Source of the DNA: Planctomycetota bacterium
GTDB lineage: Bacteria > Planctomycetota > Planctomycetia > Pirellulales > PALSA-1355
Length of the DNA stretch: 64,000 nucleotides
Reading direction: 5' to 3'
Assembly: GCA_003389325.1 (NCBI GenBank)
Contig: QQVE01000009.1
Coordinates: 1 to 64,000, forward strand
In this document: positions 10,951 through 20,283 of the stretch, piece after piece
How the letters are laid out: each line of letters opens with the position of its first letter
How positions within the stretch are numbered: the stretch's first letter is position 1
Position numbers and translations under genes: made by a program
The notes under the pieces: generated by a model
What the model was told of the DNA's origin: nothing
What the model saw: the letters and a program-made list of their open reading frames with translations, nothing else
The model's database searches: none

Positions 10951-12329
10951 CACGAGTGCTCCCCTTTCGACTCTTCCAGTAGCTCGCGCATCTCGAAGAT
11001 CGAGATCATCGGAAGCAGCCGGATAAACACGAACAGCAGCGCGGCAAACAGCCCGATTGTGCCGATGAACGTCGCCCAATCCCAGAACGTCGGCACGTAG
11101 AGTCCCCACGACGACGGCAGGAAGTCGCGCGACAGACTTACCACGACGATGATGAACCGCTCAAGCCACATGCCCACGTTGATCACCAATGCAATGACAA
11201 ACAGCAGCGGTACGCTATGACGAACGCTACGGAACCAGAGCAGTTGCGGCACGACGATGTTCGACGCGATCAGCAGCCAATAACACCAGCCGTATTCGCC
11301 GAAAGCACGATTGAGCATCATGTAGCGTTCGAACAGATTGCCGCTGTACCAGGCAATGAACGCCTCGATCAGGTAGCCGTAGGCCACGACCAGCCCGCTG
11401 GCGAGCATGACTTTGGCCATGTTGTCCAAGTGCCGGGCGGTGACCAGGTCCTGCAAACCGTACACGGCCCGTAGCGGGATAGCGATGGTCAGCACCATGG
11501 CGAACCCGGAATAGATGGCCCCGGCGACGAAGTACGGCGGAAAAACTGTCGTGTGCCAGCCGGGAATGATGCTCACGGCGAAGTCGAGGCTCACGATCGT
11601 GTGCACCGACACCACCAGCGGCGTGGCCAGACCGGCCAGCAACAGGTAGGCCCGCTGATAGCGCTGCCAGTGGCGGGCACTGCCGCGCCAGCCCATCGCC
11701 AGAAAGCCGTAGGCGATGCGCGAGAAGCGGCGCTTGGCCCGGTCGCGAAGCGTGGCCAAGTCGGGAATCAGGCCGACGTACCAGAAAAACAGCGACACCG
11801 TGGCATACGTGGCTACGGCGAAGAAGTCCCACATCAGCGGACTGCGGAACTGGGGCCACATGCCCGTGGTGGCAGGGTAGGGGACCAGGTAGTAGAAGTA
11901 TTCCGGCCGCCCCAAGTGCAACAGCGGAAACAGCCCCGCGCAGGCAACGGCAAACAGCGTCATCGCCTCGGCGAAACGATTGATCGACGTGCGCCATTGC
12001 TGCCGCAACAGCAGCAGGATGGCCGAGATCAACGTGCCGGCGTGGCCGATGCCGATCCACCACACGAAGTTCACGATGGCAAACCCCCAGGCCACCGGCA
12101 TGTTGATGCCCCAGATGCCCACCCCGCGCAAGAACAGATATCCAACAGACCACAGCAGCACCATCACCAGCAGGAAGGCCACGGCGAAGCCGAAGTACCA
12201 GTTCCGCGGCGTACGCCCCCGCAGCACGATGGCGCTGATCTTGTCGGTAACCGATCCGAACGTGTAGTCGCCCACCAGCGGTTGCTGCCGGGTCGAGCCG
12301 TGTTTCAGATTTTTGCCGCTTTGAGCCAT
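10950..12329 (-). CDS. actC: Alternative complex III subunit ActC (NrfD-like)
   Basis: A 459-residue polytopic protein of the NrfD/PsrC family with about ten hydrophobic helices. It forms the main quinol-binding membrane subunit of alternative complex III and sits beside the Fe-S subunit ActB. It follows actB by 10 bp and overlaps actD by one base. Confidence 0.94.
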   Translation of the reverse strand: MAQSGKNLKHGSTRQQPLVGDYTFGSVTDKISAIVLRGRTPRNWYFGFAVAFLLVMVLLWSVGYLFLRGVGIWGINMPVAWGFAIVNFVWWIGIGHAGTLISAILLLLRQQWRTSINRFAEAMTLFAVACAGLFPLLHLGRPEYFYYLVPYPATTGMWPQFRSPLMWDFFAVATYATVSLFFWYVGLIPDLATLRDRAKRRFSRIAYGFLAMGWRGSARHWQRYQRAYLLLAGLATPLVVSVHTIVSLDFAVSIIPGWHTTVFPPYFVAGAIYSGFAMVLTIAIPLRAVYGLQDLVTARHLDNMAKVMLASGLVVAYGYLIEAFIAWYSGNLFERYMMLNRAFGEYGWCYWLLIASNIVVPQLLWFRSVRHSVPLLFVIALVINVGMWLERFIIVVVSLSRDFLPSSWGLYVPTFWDWATFIGTIGLFAALLFVFIRLLPMISIFEMRELLEESKGEHS

Positions 12330-12339
12330 GAGACCGAGA

Positions 12340-15300
12340 CTAACTTTGCGAGTCGGCTTCGAATTGTTCCAGCGCCGGATTGGGGTTGCGCACGCCGGCC
12401 AGGTAAGTCGTCCGCGGCCGCGTGTTCAACTCGCCCAATAGCGCATAGTTGAGCGGGCTTTCGGCCAGGCTGTGCACGCGGCTTTCGGCATCGTTCAGGT
12501 CGCCGAACACGATGGCCTGCGATGGGCAGGCCGCCTGGCAGGCCGTCACGATTTGGCCGTCTTCGATTGGATGGCCCGAGTTGTCGGCGTCGATCCGCGC
12601 GGCGGCAATCCGCTGGACGCAGTAGGTGCACTTTTCCATCACGCCCCGATTGCGCACCGTGACGTCGGGATTTTGCATCATCTTCAGTGTGGGCTCGTCG
12701 AGCTCCGAGTACTGCAAGTAGTTAAACCGTCGCACCTTGTAGGGACAGTTGTTCGAGCAGTAGCGCGTGCCGACGCAACGGTTGTAGACCATCTCGTTGA
12801 GGCCCTCCTCATCGTGCACGGTCGCGGCCACCGGGCAGACGACCTCGCAGGGGGCCTTTTCGCAATGCATGCAGGGCAGCGGCTGGTGCACTACCCGCGG
12901 CTGGTGCACGTCGCCCTCGTAGTAAGCGTCGACGCGAATCCAGTGCATCTCGCGCCCCATCGCCACCTGCTCCTTGCCGACAACAGGGATGTTGTTTTCC
13001 GACTGGCAGGCCGCCACGCACGCGTTGCAGCCGGTGCAGCGGTTTAAGTCGATGCTCATCGCCCACTTGTGGCCGTCGTATTCGAACTCGGGATACAGCG
13101 ACGGCAGATCGCCTGCGTGCTCGCTGTGCATAAAGGCCGGATGCTGCGGGTCCTGTTGCACTTCTGCGAGCGTGCCCGAGCGAACCAGGTCGCGCCCGTC
13201 CATCCAGTGATGGTGCTGCGTGCAGGCTAAATCGACGCTTTGTCCGAGGCGGCGAAGCGTAGCGCCTTGCCCATGCCAGGGCGAGGTGATCGTTTGCAGC
13301 GCGTAGGCGTCAAAACCCAGGCCTCTGCCCACCTGGCCGGCCCGCCGGCGGCCGTATCCCAGCGGAAGTGTCACGGTCCGCTCAGACTGTCCCGGCAGAC
13401 GCCACACGGGCGCGGTCACGCTTCGCCCGTCGTATTCAATCTGAACCAGGTCGCCGTCGTTCAGTCTCAGCGAGCTGGCCAGGCCCGGGCTCATCAGGGC
13501 GGCGTTGTCCCACGTGAGCTTGGTGAAGGGCTTGGGAAGCTCTTGCAGCCAGCCGTTGTTGGCAAACCGACCGTCCCAAATCGTCGGATCGGGACGAAAG
13601 ACGAGATCAAGATGCTCAGTTCCTGAATTAGGCGAGGATGCCACGGCCGCGGCGTCGGACGGCGAGCCGTTCAGGTTCGATGTATCGACGGTCACCGATA
13701 CGGTTGGCGCTTGCGTCTCGGCAACGACGCCGTCGTGAAGCGAAGTTTCCCAGGTCGCTTCGAAGTCGCCTCCGTCGCCAATTTGCTGTTGCCAGTACTG
13801 CTTGACGATTTCGTGGGCGGTCTTGCCGGGCTCGCCCAGCAGGGCCGCCATGATTTCGGTGGGAGTGCGACCCTGGTACAAGGGAGCGATCAGCGGCTGC
13901 ACGATCGACGCCGTGCCGTCGTAGGCCCGGGCATCGTCCCACGACTCGAGGAAATGCGCCTGCGGCAAGTGCCAGTCGCAGCGGGCGGACGTTTCATCGT
14001 CGTACAGGCCGAGCCGCACGCGAAAGGGAACCTTCGCCAGCGCAGCGGCAAAATCCAGGTTGCCGGGCGAGGCATACACGGGGTTTCCACCCAGGATGCA
14101 CAGCGTCTCCACGCGGCCGGCTCGCATATCCTCCACAAGCTCGGCAAACGCCCGATACTGCAGGGTTGGCTCGGCCAGCGCGGGCTCAGCGTAGGTGACC
14201 GTTTGGCCGACGGCCCCCAGTTTTTCGTTGATCGCGTGGACCACCGCGTGCGCCCGAGGCGAAAGCCACCGTCCGGCCAGCACAAGCGCACTGCCGCTCT
14301 CTCCCCGCGGCCGATAGTTGCGCAAATCGTCCGCCACCGCATCAAGCCACTGCCGGGTGCGCTTGGGAAGATTCTCCTCTGAGCCGGCGACGTCGATCTC
14401 CAAACGGGAGGCCAACGCCAGCAGAAACGTCTCGATCTCGGCGCTGGAAAGTGCCAGTCGGTGGTCGGCCTTGCCTCCCGTCAGCGTCGGCGTGGATTCG
14501 ACCGCATACAGGCGGCTCATCGAGATCGGCGACTGCGCGGGATCGCGCACGTCGCGGCGGGCGGCAAAGGCGTGGGCTTGGCGTAGGTGGTCGGGACCCT
14601 CGATGAGAAAGTCGGCGTCGAGGGCGAGAATCACGTCGGCCCGATCCACGTCGTAGCGCGGGGCCACGTAGCGGCCGAACGCCATTTGCGCCCCGGCCAG
14701 CGCGTTGTCGTCGTTGACCGGCTCGTATTGCACCCACTGCGCTTCGGGATACGTTGCCAGAAAGCGGCGGATCTGGTCGGCAAGCGTGGGCGAGGTGATC
14801 GTCTCGGTCAGCAGGCGGATGCCGCGGCCCTGGCGATCGCGCTGCGCTTCGAGCACCGGGCGGAGCGCCGATACGAATGCATCCCAAGTGCTGATCTCGC
14901 CGGCCCGCGTGAACGTTTGCGAGCGGTCGGGATCGTACATCGTGAGGATGGCCGCCTGAGCAAACGCGTCGCTGACGCCCGGTGCCTCGTGCGGGTTGCC
15001 CTTCCACGGCACCGCCGGCACGCTGGGATGCCGCGGGTTGCCCTCGATCTTGGTCGGCCGGCCCATGTGGCTCTCGACCAGCAGGCCGGTGGCGAAGCCG
15101 CCCAGCGTCATAGCCGTGGCAAAGTACAGCGGCTTGCCGGGCACGATCTCCTCGGGCTGCTGCACGTAGGGAACGATCTTTTCTTCCGGTTGCCGCAGGC
15201 AGCCCTGAACGCCGGCCAAGGCCAGCGAAGCGCCCAGCAGCCGCAGAAAATCGCGCCGGTTGCTTTCGCTGAACTCGGCGCCCACGGCCGATTCGGCCCG

Positions 15301-15435
15301 CGCCAGATAGCGCTGTAATTCCTCGTTGCCGGCCTGCTCGCTCAAGCTGCGCCAATACTGCCGGCTCGTTTCGCTTGGCCCGGGCCGCTGCGGCGCTGAG
15401 TTCGGCACGATGCTTCTCCCCGACGTAGTGCTCAT
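12340..15435 (-). CDS. actB: Alternative complex III subunit ActB (molybdopterin-like domain fused to Fe-S domain)
   Basis: A 1031-residue subunit. A twin-arginine motif ([11 protein letters not shown]) near residue 58 suggests Tat export. The first 700 residues resemble a molybdopterin oxidoreductase domain, which in known ActB proteins carries no cofactor. The last 270 residues form a four-cluster ferredoxin-like domain with visible Cys sets ([39 protein letters not shown]...CQAAC). It relays electrons from quinol to the heme subunits. The start overlaps the actA stop by ATGA. Confidence 0.95.
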   Translation of the reverse strand: MSTTSGRSIVPNSAPQRPGPSETSRQYWRSLSEQAGNEELQRYLARAESAVGAEFSESNRRDFLRLLGASLALAGVQGCLRQPEEKIVPYVQQPEEIVPGKPLYFATAMTLGGFATGLLVESHMGRPTKIEGNPRHPSVPAVPWKGNPHEAPGVSDAFAQAAILTMYDPDRSQTFTRAGEISTWDAFVSALRPVLEAQRDRQGRGIRLLTETITSPTLADQIRRFLATYPEAQWVQYEPVNDDNALAGAQMAFGRYVAPRYDVDRADVILALDADFLIEGPDHLRQAHAFAARRDVRDPAQSPISMSRLYAVESTPTLTGGKADHRLALSSAEIETFLLALASRLEIDVAGSEENLPKRTRQWLDAVADDLRNYRPRGESGSALVLAGRWLSPRAHAVVHAINEKLGAVGQTVTYAEPALAEPTLQYRAFAELVEDMRAGRVETLCILGGNPVYASPGNLDFAAALAKVPFRVRLGLYDDETSARCDWHLPQAHFLESWDDARAYDGTASIVQPLIAPLYQGRTPTEIMAALLGEPGKTAHEIVKQYWQQQIGDGGDFEATWETSLHDGVVAETQAPTVSVTVDTSNLNGSPSDAAAVASSPNSGTEHLDLVFRPDPTIWDGRFANNGWLQELPKPFTKLTWDNAALMSPGLASSLRLNDGDLVQIEYDGRSVTAPVWRLPGQSERTVTLPLGYGRRRAGQVGRGLGFDAYALQTITSPWHGQGATLRRLGQSVDLACTQHHHWMDGRDLVRSGTLAEVQQDPQHPAFMHSEHAGDLPSLYPEFEYDGHKWAMSIDLNRCTGCNACVAACQSENNIPVVGKEQVAMGREMHWIRVDAYYEGDVHQPRVVHQPLPCMHCEKAPCEVVCPVAATVHDEEGLNEMVYNRCVGTRYCSNNCPYKVRRFNYLQYSELDEPTLKMMQNPDVTVRNRGVMEKCTYCVQRIAAARIDADNSGHPIEDGQIVTACQAACPSQAIVFGDLNDAESRVHSLAESPLNYALLGELNTRPRTTYLAGVRNPNPALEQFEADSQS

Positions 15436-16076
15436 CGATGGCACGTATAACAACTCGTTTGGCTCTCGACTTCGACAACGGCCGACAGATCCTCTGCAAC
15501 TCTTTGACGGTCGCCCGACGAGCCGCTGGCGAACACGGCTTGCGGACTGCCGACGTATTGCTCGGGATGCCAATGGCAATCGAGGCACCACTGCATGAAC
15601 AACGTATGTTCGCGCCACATGAGCGGCATCTTGGCCACGTCGCCGTGGCAGGTGACACAGGCCACACCCTTGCGGACGTGCACGCTGTGGTTGAAATAGA
15701 CGAAGTCGGGCACGTCGCTGACACGCGTCCACTCCAGCGGCGTGCCCGTGCGATAGCTTTCCCGCACCGGCTCGAGCATTTCGCTATCGGCAAACAACTG
15801 CGAATGGCAATTCATGCAGGTCGCCGTGGGCGGGATCCCGGCAAACGATGAATCCTCGACGCTGGTGTGGCAGTAGCGGCAGTCGAGTCCGACATCGCCC
15901 ACGTGGTGTTGATGGCTGAATGGTACCGGTTGCTCGCGGACGACGTTCACCTCGGTGATGTAGGGAGAACGCACGATTGTGAAGACCACCGCCAGTAGCC
16001 CCGCCACGATCAGCACCGCGCCGAAGATGGTGACGCGGGAAATCGTGTTCATGCTGGGGTGAAACACCTGCGGCAT
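15432..16076 (-). CDS. actA: Alternative complex III subunit ActA (pentaheme cytochrome c)
   Basis: First gene of the respiratory operon. One N-terminal transmembrane helix (about residues 14-36) is followed by five CXXCH heme sites: CRYCH, CMNCH, CVTCH, CLDCH and CYTCH. The fifth lies at the extreme C-terminus, one residue before the stop. The 214-residue length and heme count match ActA. The start is the ATG at 16076; an ATG eight codons later (16052) is possible. It supplies the heme wire of the complex. Confidence 0.94.
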   Translation of the reverse strand: MPQVFHPSMNTISRVTIFGAVLIVAGLLAVVFTIVRSPYITEVNVVREQPVPFSHQHHVGDVGLDCRYCHTSVEDSSFAGIPPTATCMNCHSQLFADSEMLEPVRESYRTGTPLEWTRVSDVPDFVYFNHSVHVRKGVACVTCHGDVAKMPLMWREHTLFMQWCLDCHWHPEQYVGSPQAVFASGSSGDRQRVAEDLSAVVEVESQTSCYTCHR

Positions 16077-16125
16077 GTGTGGTCTTTCAGAGTCGACAGG
16101 CTGCTAGGGCATCCAAGTGGCGCGT

Positions 16126-16134
16126 ATTTTAACA
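16126..16134 (-). promoter_or_regulatory. Possible extended -10 promoter of the act-cox operon
   Basis: On the minus strand the sequence TGTTAAAAT fits an extended -10 element (TGnTAnnnT), about 50 bp before the actA start, in the only AT-rich patch of this intergenic region. There is no good -35 box. It competes with the sigma-54-like site at 16207-16222. Confidence 0.3.
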
Positions 16135-16206
16135 AACCGAAATTTTTCGCCAGCCCTAACTCGGGTTTGCTTCGGCCAGCCGGCGCCTGGAAAGTCACGC
16201 GGCCCA

Positions 16207-16222
16207 TGCCAACCGCGTGCCA
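16207..16222 (-). promoter_or_regulatory. Sigma-54-like site upstream of actA
   Basis: On the minus strand TGGCACGCGGTTGGCA has GG-N10-GC spacing and a perfect -24 box. The -12 box reads TGGC instead of TTGC. It is 130 bp before actA, just beyond the end of the stress-protein gene. It is weaker than others in the window because a respiratory operon is an unexpected target. Confidence 0.3.
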
Positions 16223-16248
16223 CTGGCGAGTCAAACAGAAACGAAAGA

Positions 16249-16800
16249 TTACTTGGCGGGCCGATCGTCGATTTCCGGCGAGTCTGCCGCTTCCTTGGCA
16301 TGCAGCGTGACGTCGCGGGCCTCCGTCTCGCTGAGCAACAGTTCGGCCTTCTCCACCTCCGGCGGCTCGCCGGCAACGATCACCAGCACTTTGCCTTGCT
16401 CGACCAGCGACTCGTAGTGCTTGATGTTCGCATCATGCACCCCCCAACCTTTCATGGCTCCCAGGAAAGCGCCGACGATCGCGCCGGTCAGGGCGACGAG
16501 TGGTCCGGTCATCAGAATCAGGCCGAACCCGGTCGCCGAAATCAGGGTGGCGGCGCCGGCAATTCCGGTCAGCCCGCCCAGGGCACCACCGATGGTCGCA
16601 TCGCGCATCGAGTCATCGGTTAAGCTCAAGTGAGCCGCTGTTTTCCCCTCGGGATCCAACTCGCGCCGCACGAGAGACACGTGCGCCTCGCCGGTCAACC
16701 CTGCTTCGCGAAGCTTGCGAACCGCCTGCTCGGCCCCGGCGGTCGTCTCAAACACACCGACGACACACTCGTTCTTAATCGTCTTGGCATCGGAACTCAT
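16249..16800 (-). CDS. Stress-protein-like membrane-associated protein (YflT/general stress 17M-like fold)
   Basis: A 183-residue protein. The N-terminal 55 residues look like a ferredoxin-like stress domain (VVGVFETTAGAEQAVRKL...), followed by a Gly/Ala-rich hydrophobic stretch (about residues 68-125) and a second alpha/beta part. This layout is seen in bacterial general stress protein 17M and low-temperature-induced families. No enzymatic motif is visible. The start ATG at 16800 is chosen because AAGGAG lies 9 bp upstream. It is probably co-transcribed with the rhodanese gene. Confidence 0.7.
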   Translation of the reverse strand: MSSDAKTIKNECVVGVFETTAGAEQAVRKLREAGLTGEAHVSLVRRELDPEGKTAAHLSLTDDSMRDATIGGALGGLTGIAGAATLISATGFGLILMTGPLVALTGAIVGAFLGAMKGWGVHDANIKHYESLVEQGKVLVIVAGEPPEVEKAELLLSETEARDVTLHAKEAADSPEIDDRPAK

Positions 16801-16891
16801 CTCGGTTCGCTCCTTCATCTCGGCTCGGTGAGCACGCAGAAATATCTCGGCCCGGTGAGCAAGAGGAATCTCGTAGTCGGGAGTGTTTCGC

Positions 16892-17230
16892 CTAGGCGCT
16901 GCTGCTCTCCAGGCTCTCGCCGGCCTCCCGCCATGCCTTGGCCCCGCCCTCGAAATCGTAGACCTCGGTGAAGCCGGCCTCGTCCAACTTCTCCGCAGCC
17001 TTCGCCGACGACTGGCACTGCTCGCTGGCGCAATACACCACCACGGGTTTCTCGAGCCCGCCGGCGGCTTCTTTCACGCGCTCGGCGAAGTCGTCCTGAT
17101 CCTGGGGGATGTTGATGGAATCGGGAATGCGGGTTTGGGCGAAGTTCTCAGGCGCTAGCGTATTGATCACCGTGGGACGGCGCTCGCTGGTCAGCATCAC
17201 TCTCAGAGCGTCGACGTCGATCGGTTGCAT
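16892..17230 (-). CDS. Rhodanese-like domain protein
   Basis: A 112-residue single-domain rhodanese. The active-site Cys is C67 in VVYCASEQCQSS, and the C-terminal GGAKAWREAG block closes the fold. Such stand-alone domains transfer sulfane sulfur or serve in stress responses. A strong ribosome site (AAGGAG, 7 bp) precedes the ATG at 17230. It leads a two-gene unit with the stress protein, and a sigma-54-like site lies about 55 bp upstream. Confidence 0.9.
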   Translation of the reverse strand: MQPIDVDALRVMLTSERRPTVINTLAPENFAQTRIPDSINIPQDQDDFAERVKEAAGGLEKPVVVYCASEQCQSSAKAAEKLDEAGFTEVYDFEGGAKAWREAGESLESSSA

Positions 17231-17281
17231 GGGAGTCTCCTTGTGCCAGGTCTTGCTTCCAGTAAGGCATGATATCTTTGC

Positions 17282-17297
17282 TGCAAAAACGGTTCCG
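17282..17297 (-). promoter_or_regulatory. Sigma-54-like promoter of the rhodanese unit
   Basis: On the minus strand CGGAACCGTTTTTGCA has exact GG-N10-GC spacing and a perfect TTGCA -12 box. The -24 box (GGAAC) is imperfect. The predicted transcription start near 17271 gives a 40-nt leader to the ATG at 17230. Confidence 0.45.
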
Positions 17298-17378
17298 CAG
17301 GCAAAGTTATTCGGGCACCACGCGCCACTTGGATCGGCAGCGGTCGAGTTGGTCGCCAAGTACCCGTGCAGGTTGCCA

Positions 17379-17406
17379 GTCGCCCACGCTCGCGGCCGTG
17401 GGCGAC
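17379..17406. repeat. 10-bp perfect inverted repeat
   Basis: The arms GTCGCCCACG and CGTGGGCGAC flank an 8-nt spacer. It lies about 80 bp upstream of the rhodanese sigma-54-like site, where an enhancer-binding activator would sit. It may be an operator or an RNA hairpin. Confidence 0.5.
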
Positions 17407-17824
17407 CTCCGACGCGAGCGGCATGCGAACTGCTCCCCCATGCTTCCGACACGCTCGAGCCGTTTTGGCATCCATCCGCAGCGGAGGCAGCCATGGGGGA
17501 GAACCGAGGGGGACGAGTTGGATGATGCGCAACTCGACGCTCCACCCGACACGATCCAAGACATCCTGCGCCGCCTCGGCCAGCGCGAGGATCCCTGGGG
17601 CAAATTAAGCCGGCGCGGCCACGCGCTGCCGGCACTGCGTAAGCGGCCGCGCGAACTCGAGGAAGAAACCGGTGAGATTAGGCGTTGCTCGATCCCCAAG
17701 GCTGATCGCCCGGGCCGCTCGATGAACGCGTTCTGGTCAACCCGCGTACACGGCTGCCATCCGTCAGCCCGCTCTTCCTGGTGGCAGCAGTGTCGTTGGT
17801 TCGCAAACGTCACCGATCGCACGG

Positions 17825-17840
17825 CGGCACGATCTTTGCG
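17825..17840 (+). promoter_or_regulatory. Sigma-54-like promoter of the PNPOx/PfpI unit
   Basis: CGGCACGATCTTTGCG has the GGCACG -24 box and TTGC -12 box with exact GG-N10-GC spacing. The predicted start near 17851 leaves a 65-nt leader to the ATG at 17916. Confidence 0.65.
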
Positions 17841-17915
17841 ACACACCTTGGTGGATGCTTGGAGTCCGATCGCGACTGACCGGGCATACGCAGAGCACAA
17901 CGAAAGGGGGCATCC

Positions 17916-18431
17916 ATGTCTACCAATTCCGCGCACGCTGACGCCGTTGACAAGTTGGCCGAACTCATCCGCGACATTCCGGTTGCCATGCTGACCACGA
18001 TGGGCGACGACGGCAGATTTCATAGCCGGCCCATGGCGAACGTGAATCGCCAGTTCGCGGGGGACCTGTGGTTCTTCACTCGCGGCGATGAACCGAAGGC
18101 GCGCGAAGTGCACGTGGACCCGCGCGTGAATGTCAGCTTCGCCGCTCCCGAAGGTGGGCGCTACGTCTCGGTGTCGGGTCGAGCGTCCTTGGTGCATGAT
18201 CCGTCGCGAGCCAAGCTGTTGTGGGAAGATGCGACTTGCGAGAAGTGGTTTCCAGGCGGCCCAGAGGACCCGGAGTTGGCGCTGCTGAAGATCGAGTTGG
18301 ACGAGGCCGAGTACTGGGACGAGACCACCAGCGGGATGCGCGCTTTGCAAGGACTGCTGCGCACCGCTTTCACGGGCGAGCCGGACCGCGCGCTTGAGAA
18401 CGAGAGCGTGCATTGGCCGGGCAAGAACTAG
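17916..18431 (+). CDS. Pyridoxamine 5'-phosphate oxidase-like stress protein (general stress protein 26 type)
   Basis: A 171-residue split-barrel flavin-binding-like protein. The N-terminal block (IPVAMLTTMGDDGRFHSRPM) and the WFFTRGDEPKA and YVSVSGRASLV strands match the pyridoxamine oxidase-like GSP26 family, which binds FMN or FAD. The substrate is unknown. It is followed 45 bp later by a DJ-1/PfpI gene with its own ribosome site, so the two probably form a stress operon. Confidence 0.85.
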   Translation: MSTNSAHADAVDKLAELIRDIPVAMLTTMGDDGRFHSRPMANVNRQFAGDLWFFTRGDEPKAREVHVDPRVNVSFAAPEGGRYVSVSGRASLVHDPSRAKLLWEDATCEKWFPGGPEDPELALLKIELDEAEYWDETTSGMRALQGLLRTAFTGEPDRALENESVHWPGKN

Positions 18432-18476
18432 AACGCGTGGCTGGAGTTCGCTCTTTACCGCCAAAGGAGATACGCG

Positions 18477-18998
18477 ATGACGCTTGAAGGCATTCGCTTT
18501 GCCGTGCTGGTCGAAGAACAGTACGAAGACCAGGAGCTTTGGTACCCCTTGCTGCGGCTGACGGAGGCCGGAGCCCAGGTCACGCTCGTCGGTCCGCAGG
18601 CGGGAGTGACGTATCAGTCCAAGCACGGCTATCCGGCGGAATCGGAAGCGGCCGCCAGCGACGTCTCGGCCGACGACTTCGACGGCGTCGTCATTCCCGG
18701 CGGCTATGCCCCCGATCGGATGCGCCGCGACGAGGCGATGGTGAGTCTGGTGCGCGAGGCCTTCGCGGCCGGCAAAGTCGTGGCCGCCATCTGCCACGCG
18801 GGCTGGATGCTATGTTCGGCCGGTGTGCTCGAGGGCAAGCGAGTCACTAGTGTCTCGGCCATCAAAGACGACATGACCAATGCCGGGGCGAATTGGACCG
18901 ATGAGGAAGTCGTGCAAGACGACAACCTGATCACCAGCCGCACTCCGGCCGATCTGCCAGCCTACTTGCGCACGATCATCGCGGTTTCCGAGGCCTAG
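18477..18998 (+). CDS. DJ-1/PfpI family protein (YhbO-like)
   Basis: A 173-residue class I glutamine-amidotransferase-like fold. The nucleophile elbow AICHAG places C106 followed by H107, and the conserved acidic residue is in EEQYED near residue 16. The family includes glyoxalase III/deglycase and stress-protective members; the older protease label is uncertain. The ribosome site AAAGGAG precedes the ATG. It is downstream of the PNPOx-like gene. Confidence 0.92.
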   Translation: MTLEGIRFAVLVEEQYEDQELWYPLLRLTEAGAQVTLVGPQAGVTYQSKHGYPAESEAAASDVSADDFDGVVIPGGYAPDRMRRDEAMVSLVREAFAAGKVVAAICHAGWMLCSAGVLEGKRVTSVSAIKDDMTNAGANWTDEEVVQDDNLITSRTPADLPAYLRTIIAVSEA

Positions 18999-19084
18999 CT
19001 GGTGCACGAGCGGGCCCATTACGCCGGCTAGCATACGGTCCACAAGACGTTTTCGAAATCAACCGTTTCCCGGAGGTAACGACT

Positions 19085-19738
19085 ATGTCCGCCATGAGAG
19101 TTCTGACCGCAGCCTTAGCCACCACGCTAGGTCTCAGTTCGTTTGCGCTTGCAGCGGAGCCCACCGCTCCGTCGCAGGACGCCGCCGCAGAGGCGCAGAA
19201 ACGAGATCAGCATCTGAGCCGCTATTTTGCCGACGTGCTCATGCTCGCCAATCACAGCGAGATCCAACTGAGTCAACTGGCTCAACGGCGCAGCACCAAC
19301 CAAGAGATCCAGCAGCTCGCAGAGACGATCGCCGAAGATCATTCGCGGCTCAACGCGGCGATCGATCGAGTGGTCCCCGGCACGCGTAAGCGATTCGAGG
19401 CCGCCAACCGCGAGCGGCAGCCGGGCCAGCAGGCTCGGCATCGCTTGCTGACGCGACTGTGCATGATCAATCATCAGGCCGCCGAAAATCACTTGGAGCG
19501 CTCCGAGAAGATGCTCGAGAACTACCAGGGGCAGGACTTCGACATGGCATTCCTCGGGCTGCAGATCGCGAATCACAACTGGTTGATCGCCGAGTTGCAG
19601 GCGATCGACGACGTCGGCTCGAGCGAGTTCCAGGATCTGCTGCAAGAGACGACCCAGACGGTCGAGCACCACCTGGAGAAAGCCGTAGCCTTGTCTCGAA
19701 AACTCGAGGACGACCGCCGCACGGCACGTTCACGCTAG
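19085..19738 (+). CDS. DUF4142 exported protein
   Basis: A 217-residue secreted protein with a signal peptide (residues 1-23, cleaved near ALA-A). It has a ferritin-like helical DUF4142 domain with the typical LAQRRSTNQEIQQLAETIAEDH segment and the later HNWLIAELQ helix. DUF4142 proteins are periplasmic and of unknown function, often in stress loci. A strong ribosome site (GGAGGT) lies before the ATG. It is 86 bp after the DJ-1 gene and may belong to the same unit. Confidence 0.88.
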   Translation: MSAMRVLTAALATTLGLSSFALAAEPTAPSQDAAAEAQKRDQHLSRYFADVLMLANHSEIQLSQLAQRRSTNQEIQQLAETIAEDHSRLNAAIDRVVPGTRKRFEAANRERQPGQQARHRLLTRLCMINHQAAENHLERSEKMLENYQGQDFDMAFLGLQIANHNWLIAELQAIDDVGSSEFQDLLQETTQTVEHHLEKAVALSRKLEDDRRTARSR

Positions 19739-19818
19739 CGCGCTTCGAAGCGGCAAAACGGTCGATACGCAATCGCGTTAAGTTTCGGCTTCCCGCGGTT
19801 GTTTATAGTTTTAGAACG

Positions 19819-20112
19819 ATGAGAGCGGTAACGATGATTGCAAAACCGAACCGACGTGATCCGTTGCGGCACGCCGCGGAGCCCGCCCCGATGAGCCTGC
19901 AACGCGAGCACGAACTGGTACGCAGCGGCGGCACGATCTCGCGACACGTCATGGCCATCGCGTTCGGACTCGTGCTATTGGCCATCGCCATCGGCACGGT
20001 CGTGGTTTCCCAGCAGGAGGCCTTTGCGGCGACGATGGCCATCATCGGCGGGCTGTCGGTCGCCTGGGGCACCTATCGGTGGCTGCGTCTGTGGACGTCA
20101 ACGGGGTTCTAG
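19819..20112 (+). CDS. Small two-helix membrane protein
   Basis: A 97-residue protein with a basic N-terminal 40 residues, then two adjacent hydrophobic helices (about residues 43-65 and 70-90). I do not recognise the family. The ATG at 19819 has no good ribosome site, and an ATG five codons later is an alternative. The 3' end overlaps the convergent DUF1697 fragment by four bases. Confidence 0.55.
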   Translation: MRAVTMIAKPNRRDPLRHAAEPAPMSLQREHELVRSGGTISRHVMAIAFGLVLLAIAIGTVVVSQQEAFAATMAIIGGLSVAWGTYRWLRLWTSTGF

Positions 20113-20276
20113 GGAACCGATTGCGCTCGGCTTCTGAGAGCGGTAAACGCCACCTCTCGTGAGACCGCACCGGCCAGCTCTTGGATCGCCGTTCGCATCG
20201 CGCGCAGCAACTCCGTCTTCACCCGATTCTTTCCGCCCACGTTGATGCCGCGGTACAGGGCGACACAGGCGCTCAT
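20109..20276 (-). pseudogene. N-terminal fragment of a DUF1697 protein
   Basis: A 55-residue frame whose first 20 residues carry the DUF1697 signature (ALYRGINVGGKNRVK). Full DUF1697 proteins are about 180 residues, so most of the domain is missing and what follows diverges. It starts 7 bp after the lipid-kinase stop and so would be co-transcribed with it. It is most simply a decayed gene; a short functional peptide is less likely. Confidence 0.6.
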
Positions 20277-20283
20277 GGTTGCA

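Larger units (their letters stand above)
17231..17915. other. 685-bp region without a supportable gene
   Basis: No recognisable gene. It holds a minus-strand sigma-54-like site (17282-17297), a 10-bp inverted repeat (17379-17406) and a plus-strand sigma-54-like site (17825-17840). On the plus strand around 17510-17690 one frame reads like coding DNA (hydrophilic, with an amphipathic PPDTIQDILRRLGQ stretch) but has no start or match I can recognise. It may be a gene relic. Confidence 0.5.

Noticed and set aside
15436..15732. N-terminal extension of actB
   Set aside because: It is a shadow of actA; the Tat motif and ATGA overlap support the start at 15435.
17420..17434. Plus-strand sigma-54-like site CGGCATGCGAACTGC
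   Set aside because: The core is fair, but it is almost 500 bp from the next plus-strand gene and overlaps the inverted-repeat region; no target is evident.
17307..18797. Minus-strand open frame covering the PNPOx and DJ-1 genes
   Set aside because: It is antisense to two clearly recognisable genes and has an unlikely composition.
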